DNA of 64,000 nucleotides, taken from positions 55,908 through 119,907 of the forward strand of contig NZ_JAUUTZ010000015.1 in NCBI RefSeq assembly GCF_030678915.1. The letters run 5' to 3'. The position numbers and the translations under genes are program-made. This document shows, piece after piece, positions 1 through 10,605 of this stretch. The notes beneath the pieces were generated by a model. That model saw only the letters and a list, made by a program, of their open reading frames with translations. It made no database searches and was not told where the DNA came from. Within the stretch, counting starts at the first letter, position 1; the number at the start of each line of letters is the position of its first letter. The stretch comes from Paracoccus wurundjeri (GTDB taxonomy: Bacteria > Pseudomonadota > Alphaproteobacteria > Rhodobacterales > Rhodobacteraceae).

Positions 1-1
1 C

Positions 2-874
2 AACGGGCTGGGCGAACGTGCGGGGAATACCGCGCTGGAAGAGGTGGTGATGGCGCTGCGGGTACGCAACGACATCATGCCGTACAACACGGATATCGAC
101 ACGACGAAAATCATGGGCCTGTCGCGCCGGGTTTCCCAGGTTTCGGGCTTTCCGGTGCAGTTCAACAAGGCCATCGTCGGCAAGAACGCCTTCCTGCACG
201 AATCCGGCATCCATCAGGATGGCGTGCTGAAGAATGTCGAGACATTCGAGATCATGAAACCCGCGGATATCGGTCTGAACGCGGCCAATATCGCCATGGG
301 CAAGCATTCGGGCCGAGCCGCCCTGCGTTCGAAGCTGAATGAACTGGGCTACGAGGTGGGTGATAACCAGCTCAAGGATATCTTCGTGCGCTTCAAGGCT
401 TTGGCCGATCGCAAGAAAGAGGTCTATGACGATGATATCGTCGCCCTGGTGCAGGATGCCGCCGCGAATACCGGCGACGACTATCTGCAGGTCAAGCATC
501 TGCGGGTGGTCTGCGGCAGCGATGGCCAGTCGGCCGATCTGACGATGATCGTGGATGGCAAGGAAAAGACGGTTCACGCGACTGGCGACGGGCCGGTGGA
601 TGCCTGCTTTAACGCGGTGAAGGATATTTTCCCGCATCAGGCGGTACTGCAGCTGTATCAGGTTCATGCCGTGACCGAAGGCACCGACGCGCAGGCGACC
701 GTCAGTGTGCGGATGGAGGAAGAGGGCCGGATCGTGACCGGGCAATCTGCGGATACCGACACGATCCTTGCCTCGGTCAAGGCCTATGTCGGGGCCCTGA
801 ACCGGTTGATTGTAAGGCGCGCGCAGACCGGCAGGGACAGCGACGCGAAACAGATCAGCATGTATTCGCATTAA
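2..874 (+). CDS. leuA: 2-isopropylmalate synthase, C-terminal part (5' end outside window)
   Basis: This enzyme condenses acetyl-CoA with 2-oxoisovalerate in the first committed step of leucine synthesis. The visible 290 residues are open from the first in-frame codon and begin with NGLGERAGN, near the end of the catalytic TIM barrel. The metal-site stretch FLHESGIHQDG follows around residues 49-60, and the rest is the LeuA allosteric (leucine-feedback) domain with the typical VTEGTDAQATVSVR strand. An ATG at 44 is internal and is not the start. The gene is truncated only by the window edge. The next gene, mreB, begins about 270 bases downstream with its own likely promoter, so leuA is probably not part of the mre operon. 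Identification is confident. Confidence 0.95.
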   Translation, partial: NGLGERAGNTALEEVVMALRVRNDIMPYNTDIDTTKIMGLSRRVSQVSGFPVQFNKAIVGKNAFLHESGIHQDGVLKNVETFEIMKPADIGLNAANIAMGKHSGRAALRSKLNELGYEVGDNQLKDIFVRFKALADRKKEVYDDDIVALVQDAAANTGDDYLQVKHLRVVCGSDGQSADLTMIVDGKEKTVHATGDGPVDACFNAVKDIFPHQAVLQLYQVHAVTEGTDAQATVSVRMEEEGRIVTGQSADTDTILASVKAYVGALNRLIVRRAQTGRDSDAKQISMYSH

Positions 875-925
875 TCACGTGCGGGCCGGGGGCCGGAACC
901 TCGGTCCGCAATTTGTTTGCAAATT

Positions 926-2182
<1,257 letters not shown>

Positions 2183-2204
2183 AACATTGGCGCGGAGGCG
2201 CTGA

Positions 2205-3146
2205 ATGGCGCAGAAGGGACCGGATTTCGTCACACCCATTCGCCGCGTTCTGATCGCGCTGATGGCGATTGCGCTGATCGGTCTTTTTCTGTTCTGGCGG
2301 ATCGACAGCCCGCGCGCCGAGAGGATGCGAACCACTCTGGTGGATCGGATCGTGCCCGGTTTCGAATGGGCAATGGTGCCGGTCACGCGTGTCAGCGAGA
2401 TGGTAGCGGGGTTCCAGTCCTATGCGCGGCTTTATGAACAGAACCAGGAATTGCGCCGGGAGCTGAGAAAAGCCGCAGAATGGAAGGAAGCGGCAGTCAC
2501 CCTGCAAGAGGAAAACTCCAAGCTTCTGGCGCTTAACGAGGTGCGGATCGATCCGGCCCTGACCAGTGTGACCGGGGTCGTCATGGTGGATTCGGGATCG
2601 GCCTTCCGGCAATCGGTGCTGCTGAATGTCGGCACGCGCGACGGGATCATCGACGGTTGGGCAACAATGGACGGCCTGGGGCTGGTGGGACGGATTTCGG
2701 GTATCGGGCAGCGAACCAGCCGGGTTATGTTGCTGACCGATCCTTCATCGCGGCTGCCCGTGACGATCCAGCCCTCCGGGGTGCATGCCCTGCTTGTGGG
2801 GGATAACAGTTCTTACCCTTTGCTGGAATTCATCGAACAGCCCGATAACGTCCGTGCCGGCGACAGGGCCGTGACCTCTGGCGATGGCGGCGTTTTCCCT
2901 TCGGGATTGCTGGTCGGTCAGGTCGCTCAGGGCGCCGATGGCCGAACACGGCTGCGGCTGGCTGCGGATTACGGGCGACTGGAGTTTTTGCGGGTCATTC
3001 GCTCACATCCGGAAGAGCAGATGAATGATGCCGGTGCGCTGGTCCTGCCCGGAAACGAGCCGGCGCCCATGGGACCGAACTGGCCCGGGCCTGCACCCAT
3101 TGACGATTTGAACGCGGAATTGCAGCCGGACGGATCCGGGCAGTGA
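2205..3146 (+). CDS. mreC: Rod shape-determining protein MreC
   Basis: MreC is a bitopic periplasmic scaffold that links MreB filaments to PBP2 and RodA. The 313-residue protein has an N-terminal membrane anchor at about residues 11-30 (VLIALMAIALIGLFLFW), a predicted coiled coil around 70-110 rich in E, K and L (LYEQNQELRRELRKAAEWKEAA), and then the MreC beta-barrel domain with VDSGSAFRQSVLLNVG and a GDRAVTSGDGGVFPSGLLVG stretch. It ends in a Pro-rich acidic tail. The gene starts 22 bases after mreB, and its stop overlaps the mreD GTG start by four bases, so translation is probably coupled. Confidence 0.95.
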   Translation: MAQKGPDFVTPIRRVLIALMAIALIGLFLFWRIDSPRAERMRTTLVDRIVPGFEWAMVPVTRVSEMVAGFQSYARLYEQNQELRRELRKAAEWKEAAVTLQEENSKLLALNEVRIDPALTSVTGVVMVDSGSAFRQSVLLNVGTRDGIIDGWATMDGLGLVGRISGIGQRTSRVMLLTDPSSRLPVTIQPSGVHALLVGDNSSYPLLEFIEQPDNVRAGDRAVTSGDGGVFPSGLLVGQVAQGADGRTRLRLAADYGRLEFLRVIRSHPEEQMNDAGALVLPGNEPAPMGPNWPGPAPIDDLNAELQPDGSGQ

Positions 3147-3682
3147 TCGAGAATATGCGCAAACAGATCCTGATAGGTTCGGGTCTGTTCATCCTTTGCC
3201 AGCTTGTGATCCTGTTCGCCCGGCTGATGCCGCTTCGGGCGGGGGACATCGGTCAGCCGGGCCCCGATCTGGCCATCTGTCTGTTATTCGCCTGGCTCTT
3301 GCGCCGCCCGGATCAGCTTGCGGCGGTGGCCATCGCCGGGGTTTTCCTGCTTGAAGATATCCTGCTGCTTCGTCCTTTGGGCCTTTGGGCCGCAATTGTT
3401 CTTTTGGCAAGCGAGTATACACGCTCGCGTGAGGCGCGTTGGCGGGATCAGCCGTTTATGATTGAATGGCTGCGGGTCTCGATCATGATCGGGGTGATGA
3501 TGCTGGGATATCGTGTGTTGCAGTTGGTTTTCGTTCTTCCCGTCCCTTCGCTGACCAAAATCGCATTGCAATATATTCAGACTGTCGGATTCTATCCGCT
3601 GGTGGTCCTGGGATCACGCTGGCTGCTTGGATTGCGCCGTATCACCGCAGTCGATGCCGAGATGATGAGACATAACCGATGA
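3143..3682 (+). CDS. mreD: Rod shape-determining membrane protein MreD
   Basis: MreD is a small integral membrane subunit of the elongasome. The 179-residue product is highly hydrophobic with about five membrane segments and shows weak primary-sequence conservation, as is usual for MreD. Its identity therefore rests on topology, length and position between mreC and mrdA. The chosen start is the GTG at 3143, which overlaps the mreC stop as GTGA. An ATG four codons later (3155) is an alternative. Its own stop overlaps the mrdA ATG by four bases. Confidence 0.88.
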   Translation: MIENMRKQILIGSGLFILCQLVILFARLMPLRAGDIGQPGPDLAICLLFAWLLRRPDQLAAVAIAGVFLLEDILLLRPLGLWAAIVLLASEYTRSREARWRDQPFMIEWLRVSIMIGVMMLGYRVLQLVFVLPVPSLTKIALQYIQTVGFYPLVVLGSRWLLGLRRITAVDAEMMRHNR

Positions 3683-5625
3683 CGAAATCGCCGCGCGATG
3701 CCATGAAGAACAGTCGCCGTATGGTCCGCAGAGGGCTTTTGCTGGGCGGCATTCAGCTTGGCGTGGTGATGACATTGGGACTCCGGCTGCATGGGATGCA
3801 GATCAAGCATGCCGATGAATACCGGATGCTGTCGGACGGAAACTCGATCAAGATCCGGCTGCTGCCACCCGCCCGTGGTCTGATTCATGATCGCAAGGGC
3901 GTTCTGATTGCCGGAAACGAACAGAATTATCGCGTGACCCTGACCCGCGAAGAGGCCGGCGGTGATGTCGAGTCTGTTCTGCGACGGCTATCGAAGCTGA
4001 TACCGATGAGCGAAGCGCGCATGGAGGAATTGCTGAAGGAATTCTCCAAGGAAAGGGCCATCACGCCGATCGTGCTGGCTGACAGATTGACATGGGAAGA
4101 GTTCAGTTCGATCGCCGTGAATGCGCCCGCACTACCCGGTGTGACGCCGGAATCGGGATTATCGCGTTATTATCCGCGTTCGTATGATCTGGCGCATGTT
4201 CTGGGCTATGTCAGCCGCGTGTCGGATTACGACCTGTCCAGGATCGAGAACCCCGAGCCGGTCCTGATGTTGCCCGAGTTCCAGATCGGCAAGCTTGGAG
4301 TCGAGGCCAAGATGGAGGACGTCTTGCGCGGCACTGCGGGTCAGCGGCGGGTCGAGGTCAATAACTCGGGGCGCGAGATGCGCGAACTCAGCCGGAAAGA
4401 GGGGCAGCAGGGTGGCACGCTGCAACTGACCATCGATGCGGGGCTGCAGAATTATGCGGAGCAGCGCCTTGGCACTGAAAGCGCCGCTGCGGTGGTCATC
4501 GATGTGCAGACCGGCGAACTGCTGTGCCTGTGTTCCTCGCCGAGTTTCGATCCCAACAAATTCGTGCGCGGGATCTCCTCGAAGGACTACACATCGCTAT
4601 TGGAACATAATCACAGGCCGCTGGCCGACAAGACCGTGCAGGGCGTCTATCCTCCGGGCTCGACCTTCAAGCTGGCGACTCTGCTTGCCGGGCTTGAAGC
4701 GGGGGTCATCAATGGCGGTTCGCGCTTTTTCTGCCCGGGATATCTTGAAGTCGGAGGGCGGCGGTTTCACTGCTGGCGGCGCGGCGGGCATGGGCAAATG
4801 GACGCCATCCAAAGCCTCGAACACAGCTGCGACGTTTATTACTACGAACTCGCGCAACGTGTCGGCATCGACCGTATTGCCGAAATGGCGCGCAAGCTTG
4901 GGGTCGGCGTAAGGCACGAACTGCCCTTGTCGGCAATCGCGCAGGGCATCGCGCCCGATCGTGCGTGGAAGCGCGAAAAATACGATCAGGAATGGCAGAT
5001 CGGCGATAGTTTGAATGCCTCGATCGGGCAGGGTTTCGTGCTGGCCTCGCCTTTGCAGCTTGCGGTGATGACCGCGCGGGTGGCGACCGGTAAATTGATC
5101 GAGCCGCGATTGATCCGCGCGATCGACGGGGTGCCGCAATTGCACGAGGAGCTTCCTGACCTTGGTGTCGATCCCCGAAATCTGAAGCTGGTACAGGCCG
5201 GGATGGATGCGGTCATGAATTCCGCCCGCGGCACGGCCCGCAGTGCCCGCATCGTTGCGGAAGAATGGCGTATGGCCGGAAAAACCGGCACCAGTCAGGT
5301 ACGGAACATCACTGCGGCCGAACGTGCCCGGGGCGTGGTCTCGAACGAACAACTGCCCTGGGAACGGCGCGATCATGCGTTGTTTGTCTGTTTCGCACCC
5401 TATGAGGCGCCGCGCTATGCCGTTTCCGTCGTGGTAGAGCATGGCGGTGGAGGATCGGCGGTCGCCGCGCCGATTGCCCGTGATATTCTTCTGTTCACAT
5501 TGGCGGGCGGTTTGCCGCCACTGACTGCGGTGCCCGAAGCGCAGCGTGGCGAAATGGAAGCCCGGCACAACGCCATGAAACTTTATAGCCCTCAGCCGCC
5601 CAAGCAGGGGCGGTCGCAGGCCTGA
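3679..5625 (+). CDS. mrdA: Penicillin-binding protein 2, elongation-specific transpeptidase
   Basis: PBP2 cross-links peptidoglycan during cell elongation in complex with RodA. The 648-residue protein has a signal anchor at about residues 19-37, a PBP dimerisation domain beginning with the typical PARGLIHDRKGVLIAGN near 55-70, and a C-terminal class B transpeptidase domain. The acyl-enzyme serine is in STFK at residue 328, the SCD version of the second motif lies about 55 residues later, and KTGTS starts at K535. The gene overlaps mreD by ATGA and is followed after nine bases by rodA. Its length and motif spacing are normal for MrdA. Confidence 0.96.
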   Translation: MTKSPRDAMKNSRRMVRRGLLLGGIQLGVVMTLGLRLHGMQIKHADEYRMLSDGNSIKIRLLPPARGLIHDRKGVLIAGNEQNYRVTLTREEAGGDVESVLRRLSKLIPMSEARMEELLKEFSKERAITPIVLADRLTWEEFSSIAVNAPALPGVTPESGLSRYYPRSYDLAHVLGYVSRVSDYDLSRIENPEPVLMLPEFQIGKLGVEAKMEDVLRGTAGQRRVEVNNSGREMRELSRKEGQQGGTLQLTIDAGLQNYAEQRLGTESAAAVVIDVQTGELLCLCSSPSFDPNKFVRGISSKDYTSLLEHNHRPLADKTVQGVYPPGSTFKLATLLAGLEAGVINGGSRFFCPGYLEVGGRRFHCWRRGGHGQMDAIQSLEHSCDVYYYELAQRVGIDRIAEMARKLGVGVRHELPLSAIAQGIAPDRAWKREKYDQEWQIGDSLNASIGQGFVLASPLQLAVMTARVATGKLIEPRLIRAIDGVPQLHEELPDLGVDPRNLKLVQAGMDAVMNSARGTARSARIVAEEWRMAGKTGTSQVRNITAAERARGVVSNEQLPWERRDHALFVCFAPYEAPRYAVSVVVEHGGGGSAVAAPIARDILLFTLAGGLPPLTAVPEAQRGEMEARHNAMKLYSPQPPKQGRSQA

Positions 5626-5634
5626 GGGATAAGC

Positions 5635-6774
5635 ATGGCGTATCTCGATTATCAGGTTGCGCAGATCCCGACTGGTTGGCGCAAGATCCTGTATCTGAAC
5701 TGGCCGCTGGTTTTCCTGATTTTTGCCGTCGCCTGTTACGGCTTTGTCATGCTGTATTCGGTGGCGGGGGGGGATTTCGAAACCTGGGCCGAACCGCAGA
5801 TTTATCGCTTCATCGTCGGAATGATCCTGATGATCGGGCTTGCCTTCGTGCCGATGTGGTTCTGGCGCGGCGTATCGGTTTTCGCTTATGTACTGTGCCT
5901 TGTGCTTCTTGCCGCGGTTGAATTGATCGGCGATATCGGAATGGGTGCACAGCGCTGGATAGATATCGGCCCCATTCAATTCCAGCCGTCCGAGCTGATG
6001 AAGATCGCGCTGGTTCTGCTGCTTGCGGCCTATTACGACTGGCTGGATGCCCGTAAGGTCTCGCATCCGTTCTGGGTGCTGGTTCCGGTTCTTCTGATCC
6101 TGACTCCGACCGGGTTTGTCATGATGCAACCCGATCTGGGAACCTCGCTGATGCTGATCACGGGAGGGGCGATCGTGATGTTCGCCGCAGGCGTATCCCT
6201 GTGGTATTTTGCCGGGGTGATATTACTGATCGCAGCCCTCGTGACGGCCGTGATGGAAAGCCGAGATACCGAGTGGCAATTGCTCAAGGATTATCAATAT
6301 CGCCGCATCGACACGTTTCTTGATCCATCTGTCGATCCGCTGGGCGATGGTTACAACATCACGCAGGCGCAGATAGCCCTGGGATCGGGGGGATGGTCGG
6401 GGCGGGGCTTCATGCAAGGCACGCAATCGCGGCTGAATTTCCTGCCCGAGAAACATACCGATTTCATCTTTACCGTTCTGGCCGAGGAATTCGGGTTTGT
6501 CGGTGCTATCTCGCTTTTGGTGCTTTATTCACTGATCATCGGGTTCTGCCTGTTTTCGGCCATCACCAACCGTGACCGTTTCGGCTCGTTGCTGACGATC
6601 GGGGTCGCAGGCACGTTTTTCGTCTATTTCGCAATCAATATGGGCATGGTAACCGGGATACTGCCGGTCGTCGGCTCTCCGTTGCCGCTTGTCAGCTATG
6701 GCGGGACGGCCATGATGATATTGCTGATGGGGTTCGGTATGATGCAGGCCGCCCATGTCCACAGACCAAGGTGA
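5635..6774 (+). CDS. rodA: Peptidoglycan glycosyltransferase RodA (SEDS family)
   Basis: RodA polymerises lipid II into glycan strands and works with PBP2. The 379-residue protein is a polytopic SEDS protein with about ten membrane helices. It contains the conserved FQPSELMKIALVL segment near residues 118-130, the large periplasmic loop with QYRRIDTFLDPSVDP and LNFLPEKHTDFIF, and the C-terminal PLVSYGGTAMM signature. It is the last elongasome gene of the operon. Sequence inside its 3' end supplies the ribosome-binding site of the next gene. Confidence 0.96.
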   Translation: MAYLDYQVAQIPTGWRKILYLNWPLVFLIFAVACYGFVMLYSVAGGDFETWAEPQIYRFIVGMILMIGLAFVPMWFWRGVSVFAYVLCLVLLAAVELIGDIGMGAQRWIDIGPIQFQPSELMKIALVLLLAAYYDWLDARKVSHPFWVLVPVLLILTPTGFVMMQPDLGTSLMLITGGAIVMFAAGVSLWYFAGVILLIAALVTAVMESRDTEWQLLKDYQYRRIDTFLDPSVDPLGDGYNITQAQIALGSGGWSGRGFMQGTQSRLNFLPEKHTDFIFTVLAEEFGFVGAISLLVLYSLIIGFCLFSAITNRDRFGSLLTIGVAGTFFVYFAINMGMVTGILPVVGSPLPLVSYGGTAMMILLMGFGMMQAAHVHRPR

Positions 6775-6778
6775 TCAG

Positions 6779-7687
6779 ATGCAGGTTCTTTTCGCAGCTC
6801 CGGCTTCCATGTGGGACGGGTGGTCCCCGCCATTGATGGCGGCATGTCCGGAAATGTCTCTTGTCCGGGACGGCGATCCGGCAGCTATCGACGCGATCAT
6901 TTATGCCCCCGGGGGGGAGATCGAGGATCTGACGCCCTATCGTAACGCCCGGCTTGTCCAAAGCCTTTGGGCCGGGGTCGAGCGGATCATCAGCAATCCC
7001 ACTCTGACGCAACCATTGGCGCGCATGGTCGATCCGGGGTTGGCGCAGGGCATGGCCGAGTTCTGTACCGGCTGGGCGATGCGCGCCCATCTGGGCATGG
7101 ACGGCTATCTGCAGGACGGCATCTGGCGTCATGGTCAGATTCCTCCGCTGGCGACAGAACGCCATGTCACCATATTGGGCACAGGAGAATTGGGCGCCGC
7201 CGCCGGCAGGATGCTGCGCGGAATCGGATTTCGGGTTACCGGCTGGAGCGCTTCCGGCCGCCCGGTCGAGGGGATGGATGTTCTTGCCGGGGATCAGCTT
7301 GATCAGGCTCTTGCCCGGGCTGATATCCTGATTTCGCTTCTGCCCGACACCTCTGCAACCGGGAACCTGCTGAATGCTGACAGCCTTCACCGCCTTCCGC
7401 GCGGTGCGTGGCTTGTCAATCCGGGGCGAGGGACGGTGCTGGATGATGAAGGGCTGATCGAGTCGCTGGATTCAGGCCATCTTGGTCATGCGGTTCTGGA
7501 TGTTTTCAGAACCGAGCCGTTGCCGTCCGACCATCCGTTCTGGGCACATCCGAAAATTACCGTAACTCCGCACATTGCTGCGGAAACACGTCCCGGAACC
7601 GCCGCTTTGGTCGTGGCCGAAAATTTGCGCCGGGCGATGCGGGGCGAGCAGATCCTGCACCTTGTCGACCGCATGAAAGGTTATTGA
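6779..7687 (+). CDS. ghrA: Glyoxylate/hydroxypyruvate reductase A-like D-2-hydroxyacid dehydrogenase
   Basis: The 302-residue protein belongs to the D-isomer-specific 2-hydroxyacid dehydrogenases, cytosolic NAD(P)H-dependent reductases of glyoxylate, hydroxypyruvate and similar 2-oxoacids. It has a Rossmann nucleotide loop around GTGELGAAAGRML, then NPGRG with the substrate arginine, DVFRTEPLP with the catalytic glutamate and TPHIAAET with the catalytic histidine. This is the pattern of the GhrA subgroup, although the substrate cannot be fixed from sequence. The ATG at 6779 is preferred to 6755 because AAGG at 6768-6771 is spaced seven bases from it. It starts four bases after the rodA stop and ends 7 bases inside the convergent DUF2062 gene. 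Confidence 0.82.
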   Translation: MQVLFAAPASMWDGWSPPLMAACPEMSLVRDGDPAAIDAIIYAPGGEIEDLTPYRNARLVQSLWAGVERIISNPTLTQPLARMVDPGLAQGMAEFCTGWAMRAHLGMDGYLQDGIWRHGQIPPLATERHVTILGTGELGAAAGRMLRGIGFRVTGWSASGRPVEGMDVLAGDQLDQALARADILISLLPDTSATGNLLNADSLHRLPRGAWLVNPGRGTVLDDEGLIESLDSGHLGHAVLDVFRTEPLPSDHPFWAHPKITVTPHIAAETRPGTAALVVAENLRRAMRGEQILHLVDRMKGY

Positions 7688-8403
7688 ATGGGGTCCTTGT
7701 CCGATGATTCAGGTCGGATGTGGCCCGCTTTATCGCCAGGTGTTTCCGGTTTTGCGGCGCCTTCAGATATATGCGTGTCTGCGGCCTGTTGATGAAGCCT
7801 GACCCGCGCGATACGGGCAGCCATCTTTTTCTCTCGGCGTTTGTGATAGGCGCGGATCACAGGCACGGTCATGTAATGCGCGGCGGTGCTGACCAGCAGG
7901 CCGATGATCGTCCCGCCGACGAAATAGGGCCAGTAGACATCCCTGATAAAATGGCCAAGATTTTCCCACTGAGCCTGCTCGGGTCCGAAGACCGAGCGGA
8001 GATTATACCATAATTCGGCACTGGCGCGCGTGAACTCGCTGAAAATCAATTGCGGCGACAACTGACCCCCAAGCCCCAGAAGCTCGCGTCCCAGACTGAC
8101 GGCCAGGACGGCGATAAAAGGGAAGGTGATGGGGTTTCCGACGAATGTCGCCAGCAATGCGGCAAGGATATTGCCCCGGATCAGCCATGCGCATGTTGCG
8201 GCAAGCGCGAAATGAAGTCCGAATGTCGGCGTGAACGAAACGAATATGCCGGCGGCGACTCCGCGGCTGATGCGATGGGGTTGATCGGGTAGCCGACGCA
8301 AACGGTAAACCACATAGGTTCCGGCCCGCCGCCAGCCGCCGCGAGGATAGAACATATCGCTGGCCATTTGACTATAGCTGCGCGGTTTACGGCGTTTGAA
8401 CAC
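7681..8403 (-). CDS. DUF2062 domain membrane protein
   Basis: This 240-residue protein has the DUF2062 signature: a basic N terminus, then RISRGVAAGIFVSFTPTFGLHF and FVGNPITFPFIAVLAVSLGREL, with about three membrane helices and a basic, charged C-terminal tail. The function of the family is not established. The start is a GTG at 8403 preceded by GGAG six bases upstream. It lies downstream of rsh on the same strand (60 bases apart) and may be cotranscribed with it. Its 3' end overlaps the 3' end of the opposite ghrA gene by seven bases. Confidence 0.8.
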   Translation of the reverse strand: MFKRRKPRSYSQMASDMFYPRGGWRRAGTYVVYRLRRLPDQPHRISRGVAAGIFVSFTPTFGLHFALAATCAWLIRGNILAALLATFVGNPITFPFIAVLAVSLGRELLGLGGQLSPQLIFSEFTRASAELWYNLRSVFGPEQAQWENLGHFIRDVYWPYFVGGTIIGLLVSTAAHYMTVPVIRAYHKRREKKMAARIARVRLHQQAADTHISEGAAKPETPGDKAGHIRPESSDKDPIQ

Positions 8404-8463
8404 CTTGAGCTCCGATCCTCTTGCCTGTTTATCCCGGCCTGCGAATATTCCGTCACAACCTGT

Positions 8464-10578
8464 TTACGGTTTCAGCGACGGATCGCGGAACCGGGCAACT
8501 TGCGCCACGTCGCTTTCCGCCTCGAGCGCGGTCAGAAGCGCGTGGAGATGTTCATGATGCCGCAATTCCACTTCAAGCGAGATATGGTAGAAATCTGGTT
8601 TGCGGTCCAGGAATTCAAGATTCGATATATTCGCGCCATGCTGTCCGACCAGCGTGCATATCCGGCCAAGCACACCCGCGTCATGACGGATCGTCAGGCG
8701 CAGCGTGGTTGAATAGGCCGGAGGATGGCGTCCTTCCTGCCAGCGAAGATCGATCCAGCGATCCAGGTTGTCCTCGAATTCCGCCAATACGGGGCAGTCG
8801 ATCGCATGGATCACCACTCCGCGACCGCGATAGGTGATGCCCACGATCCGTTCGCCGGGCAGGGGGCTGCAACAGGGCGCGCGGGTGAAATGCTGATCGG
8901 CATCCAGCCCTGCAATAGGGCGGCTGCCATCCAACTCGTCGGAACTGTCGGCCAGATCAGGGTAAAGGACGTCCAGAACCTCTTTCGCGGAATTCTCGGC
9001 GCTGCCGATCCGGGCCAGAAGCTCGTCCGCATCCTCGAGTCCCATCTGTTTCGCGGCGGTGCGCAGCGCCTTGTCGGTCACTTTGCGGCCGACATGCTCG
9101 AAGCTGACACGCAGAAGTTCGCGTCCCAGCCGTATGAAACGATCACGATCCTCTTGCCGAAGGGATCGCCGGATTGCCGCTTTCGCCCGGCCCGTGACCA
9201 CTACGTCCAGCCATGTGGCCTGCGGACGCTGGCCCGAGGCCGCGATGATTTCGACCGATTGACCATTTTTGAGCCTGGTCCACAGCGGCACGCGGATACC
9301 GTCGACTTTCGCGCCTACGCAAGCGTGACCCAACCTTGTGTGGATGGCATAGGCAAAATCGATCGGCGTGGCGCCGCGCGGCAACTGGATGACATCGCCC
9401 TTGGGTGAGAAGCAGAAAACCTGATCCTGATACATCTCGAGTTTGACATTCTCGAGAAATTCATCGTGATCCTCGCCATCGAACTGAGCGGTCAGTTTCT
9501 CCAGCCAGTCGGCGGGATCGGCGGCAAAGGGGTTCTTGGTCCGCACCCCGTCGCGATACGCCCAATGCGCGGCAACCCCGGCCTCGGCGACCTCATGCAT
9601 CTGCCGGGTGCGGATCTGTACCTCGACCCGCTTGCCGTCACGTCCCGAAACGGTGGTGTGGATGGAACGATATCCGTTCGATTTCGGCTGGCTGATATAA
9701 TCCTTGAAGCGCCCGGGCACAGCTCGCCAGCGATGATGGATCAGCCCAAGGGCGCGATAACAATCGCCTTCGCTATGAGTGATGATCCGAAAGCCGTAAA
9801 TGTCCGAAAGACGGGAAAACGCAAGCTGTTTGTCCTGCATCTTGCGCCAGACCGAAAAGGGTTTTTTCGCGCGCCCGAAAACATCCGCATCCAGCCCCTC
9901 ACGCTCGAGTTCGGTGCGGATATCGGCGGTGATCTGGCTGATCACGTCGCCGGAATCCTTCTGAAGGCTGACGAAGCGACGGATGATCGAGTTCCGCGCT
10001 TCGGGATTGATGACCTTGAAGGCCAGATCCTCAAGCTCTTCGCGCATCCACTGCATCCCCATCCGTCCGGCCAGCGGGGCATAGATATCCATCGTCTCGC
10101 GCGCCTTCTGAAGCTGTTTCTCCGGCTTCATCGAACGGATCGTGCGCATATTGTGCAGCCGGTCGGCAAGCTTGACCAGTATCACACGAAGATCGCGCGA
10201 CATCGCCATGAAAAGTTTGCGAAAATTCTCGGCTTGCTTGGACTGGGCAGAGCTGAGCTGCAGATTGGTCAGCTTGGTGACGCCATCGACAAGCTTTGCG
10301 ATCTCGTGCCCGAACATCGCCTCTACTTCGGGCATGGTCGAGCGGGTATCCTCGACCGTGTCATGCAGAAGCGCGGTGGCGATCGTTGCGTCATCCAGAC
10401 GCATTTCGGTAAGAATGGCGGCGACGGCGATGGGATGGGTGAAATAGGGTTCGCCCGATTGGCGGAACTGCCCTTCATGCATCCGCATGCCATATTCAAA
10501 GGCATCCCGGATGAGCTGCAGGTTGCTGCGCGGATTGTAGTTGCGAATCAGCGCGATAAGGTCTTCGACGTCGATCAT
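8464..10578 (-). CDS. rsh: Bifunctional (p)ppGpp synthetase/hydrolase (Rsh/SpoT type)
   Basis: The single long RelA/SpoT homologue of alphaproteobacteria makes and degrades the alarmone (p)ppGpp in starvation. The 704-residue protein has an N-terminal HD hydrolase domain with YFTHPIAVA and HDTVEDT (about residues 44-80), a synthetase domain near 230-340 with SDIYGFRI and SNGYRSIHTTV, a TGS domain (FSPKGDVIQLPRGATPIDFAYAIH) near 385-445, and a C-terminal ACT domain. The synthetase contains RFKD, the RxKD form typical of bifunctional enzymes; RelA-type synthetases carry ExDD. The intact HDxxED suggests hydrolase activity. It lies 27 bases after rpoZ, the usual order in this group. Confidence 0.96.
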   Translation of the reverse strand: MIDVEDLIALIRNYNPRSNLQLIRDAFEYGMRMHEGQFRQSGEPYFTHPIAVAAILTEMRLDDATIATALLHDTVEDTRSTMPEVEAMFGHEIAKLVDGVTKLTNLQLSSAQSKQAENFRKLFMAMSRDLRVILVKLADRLHNMRTIRSMKPEKQLQKARETMDIYAPLAGRMGMQWMREELEDLAFKVINPEARNSIIRRFVSLQKDSGDVISQITADIRTELEREGLDADVFGRAKKPFSVWRKMQDKQLAFSRLSDIYGFRIITHSEGDCYRALGLIHHRWRAVPGRFKDYISQPKSNGYRSIHTTVSGRDGKRVEVQIRTRQMHEVAEAGVAAHWAYRDGVRTKNPFAADPADWLEKLTAQFDGEDHDEFLENVKLEMYQDQVFCFSPKGDVIQLPRGATPIDFAYAIHTRLGHACVGAKVDGIRVPLWTRLKNGQSVEIIAASGQRPQATWLDVVVTGRAKAAIRRSLRQEDRDRFIRLGRELLRVSFEHVGRKVTDKALRTAAKQMGLEDADELLARIGSAENSAKEVLDVLYPDLADSSDELDGSRPIAGLDADQHFTRAPCCSPLPGERIVGITYRGRGVVIHAIDCPVLAEFEDNLDRWIDLRWQEGRHPPAYSTTLRLTIRHDAGVLGRICTLVGQHGANISNLEFLDRKPDFYHISLEVELRHHEHLHALLTALEAESDVAQVARFRDPSLKP

Positions 10579-10605
10579 GCTATGACGAAGACCCCCGCGA
10601 TCCGC

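Noticed and set aside
4597..6129. A 510-codon minus-strand frame opposite mrdA and rodA
   Set aside because: It is a shadow of the elongasome genes; the product is His/Arg/Gln-rich with no domain.
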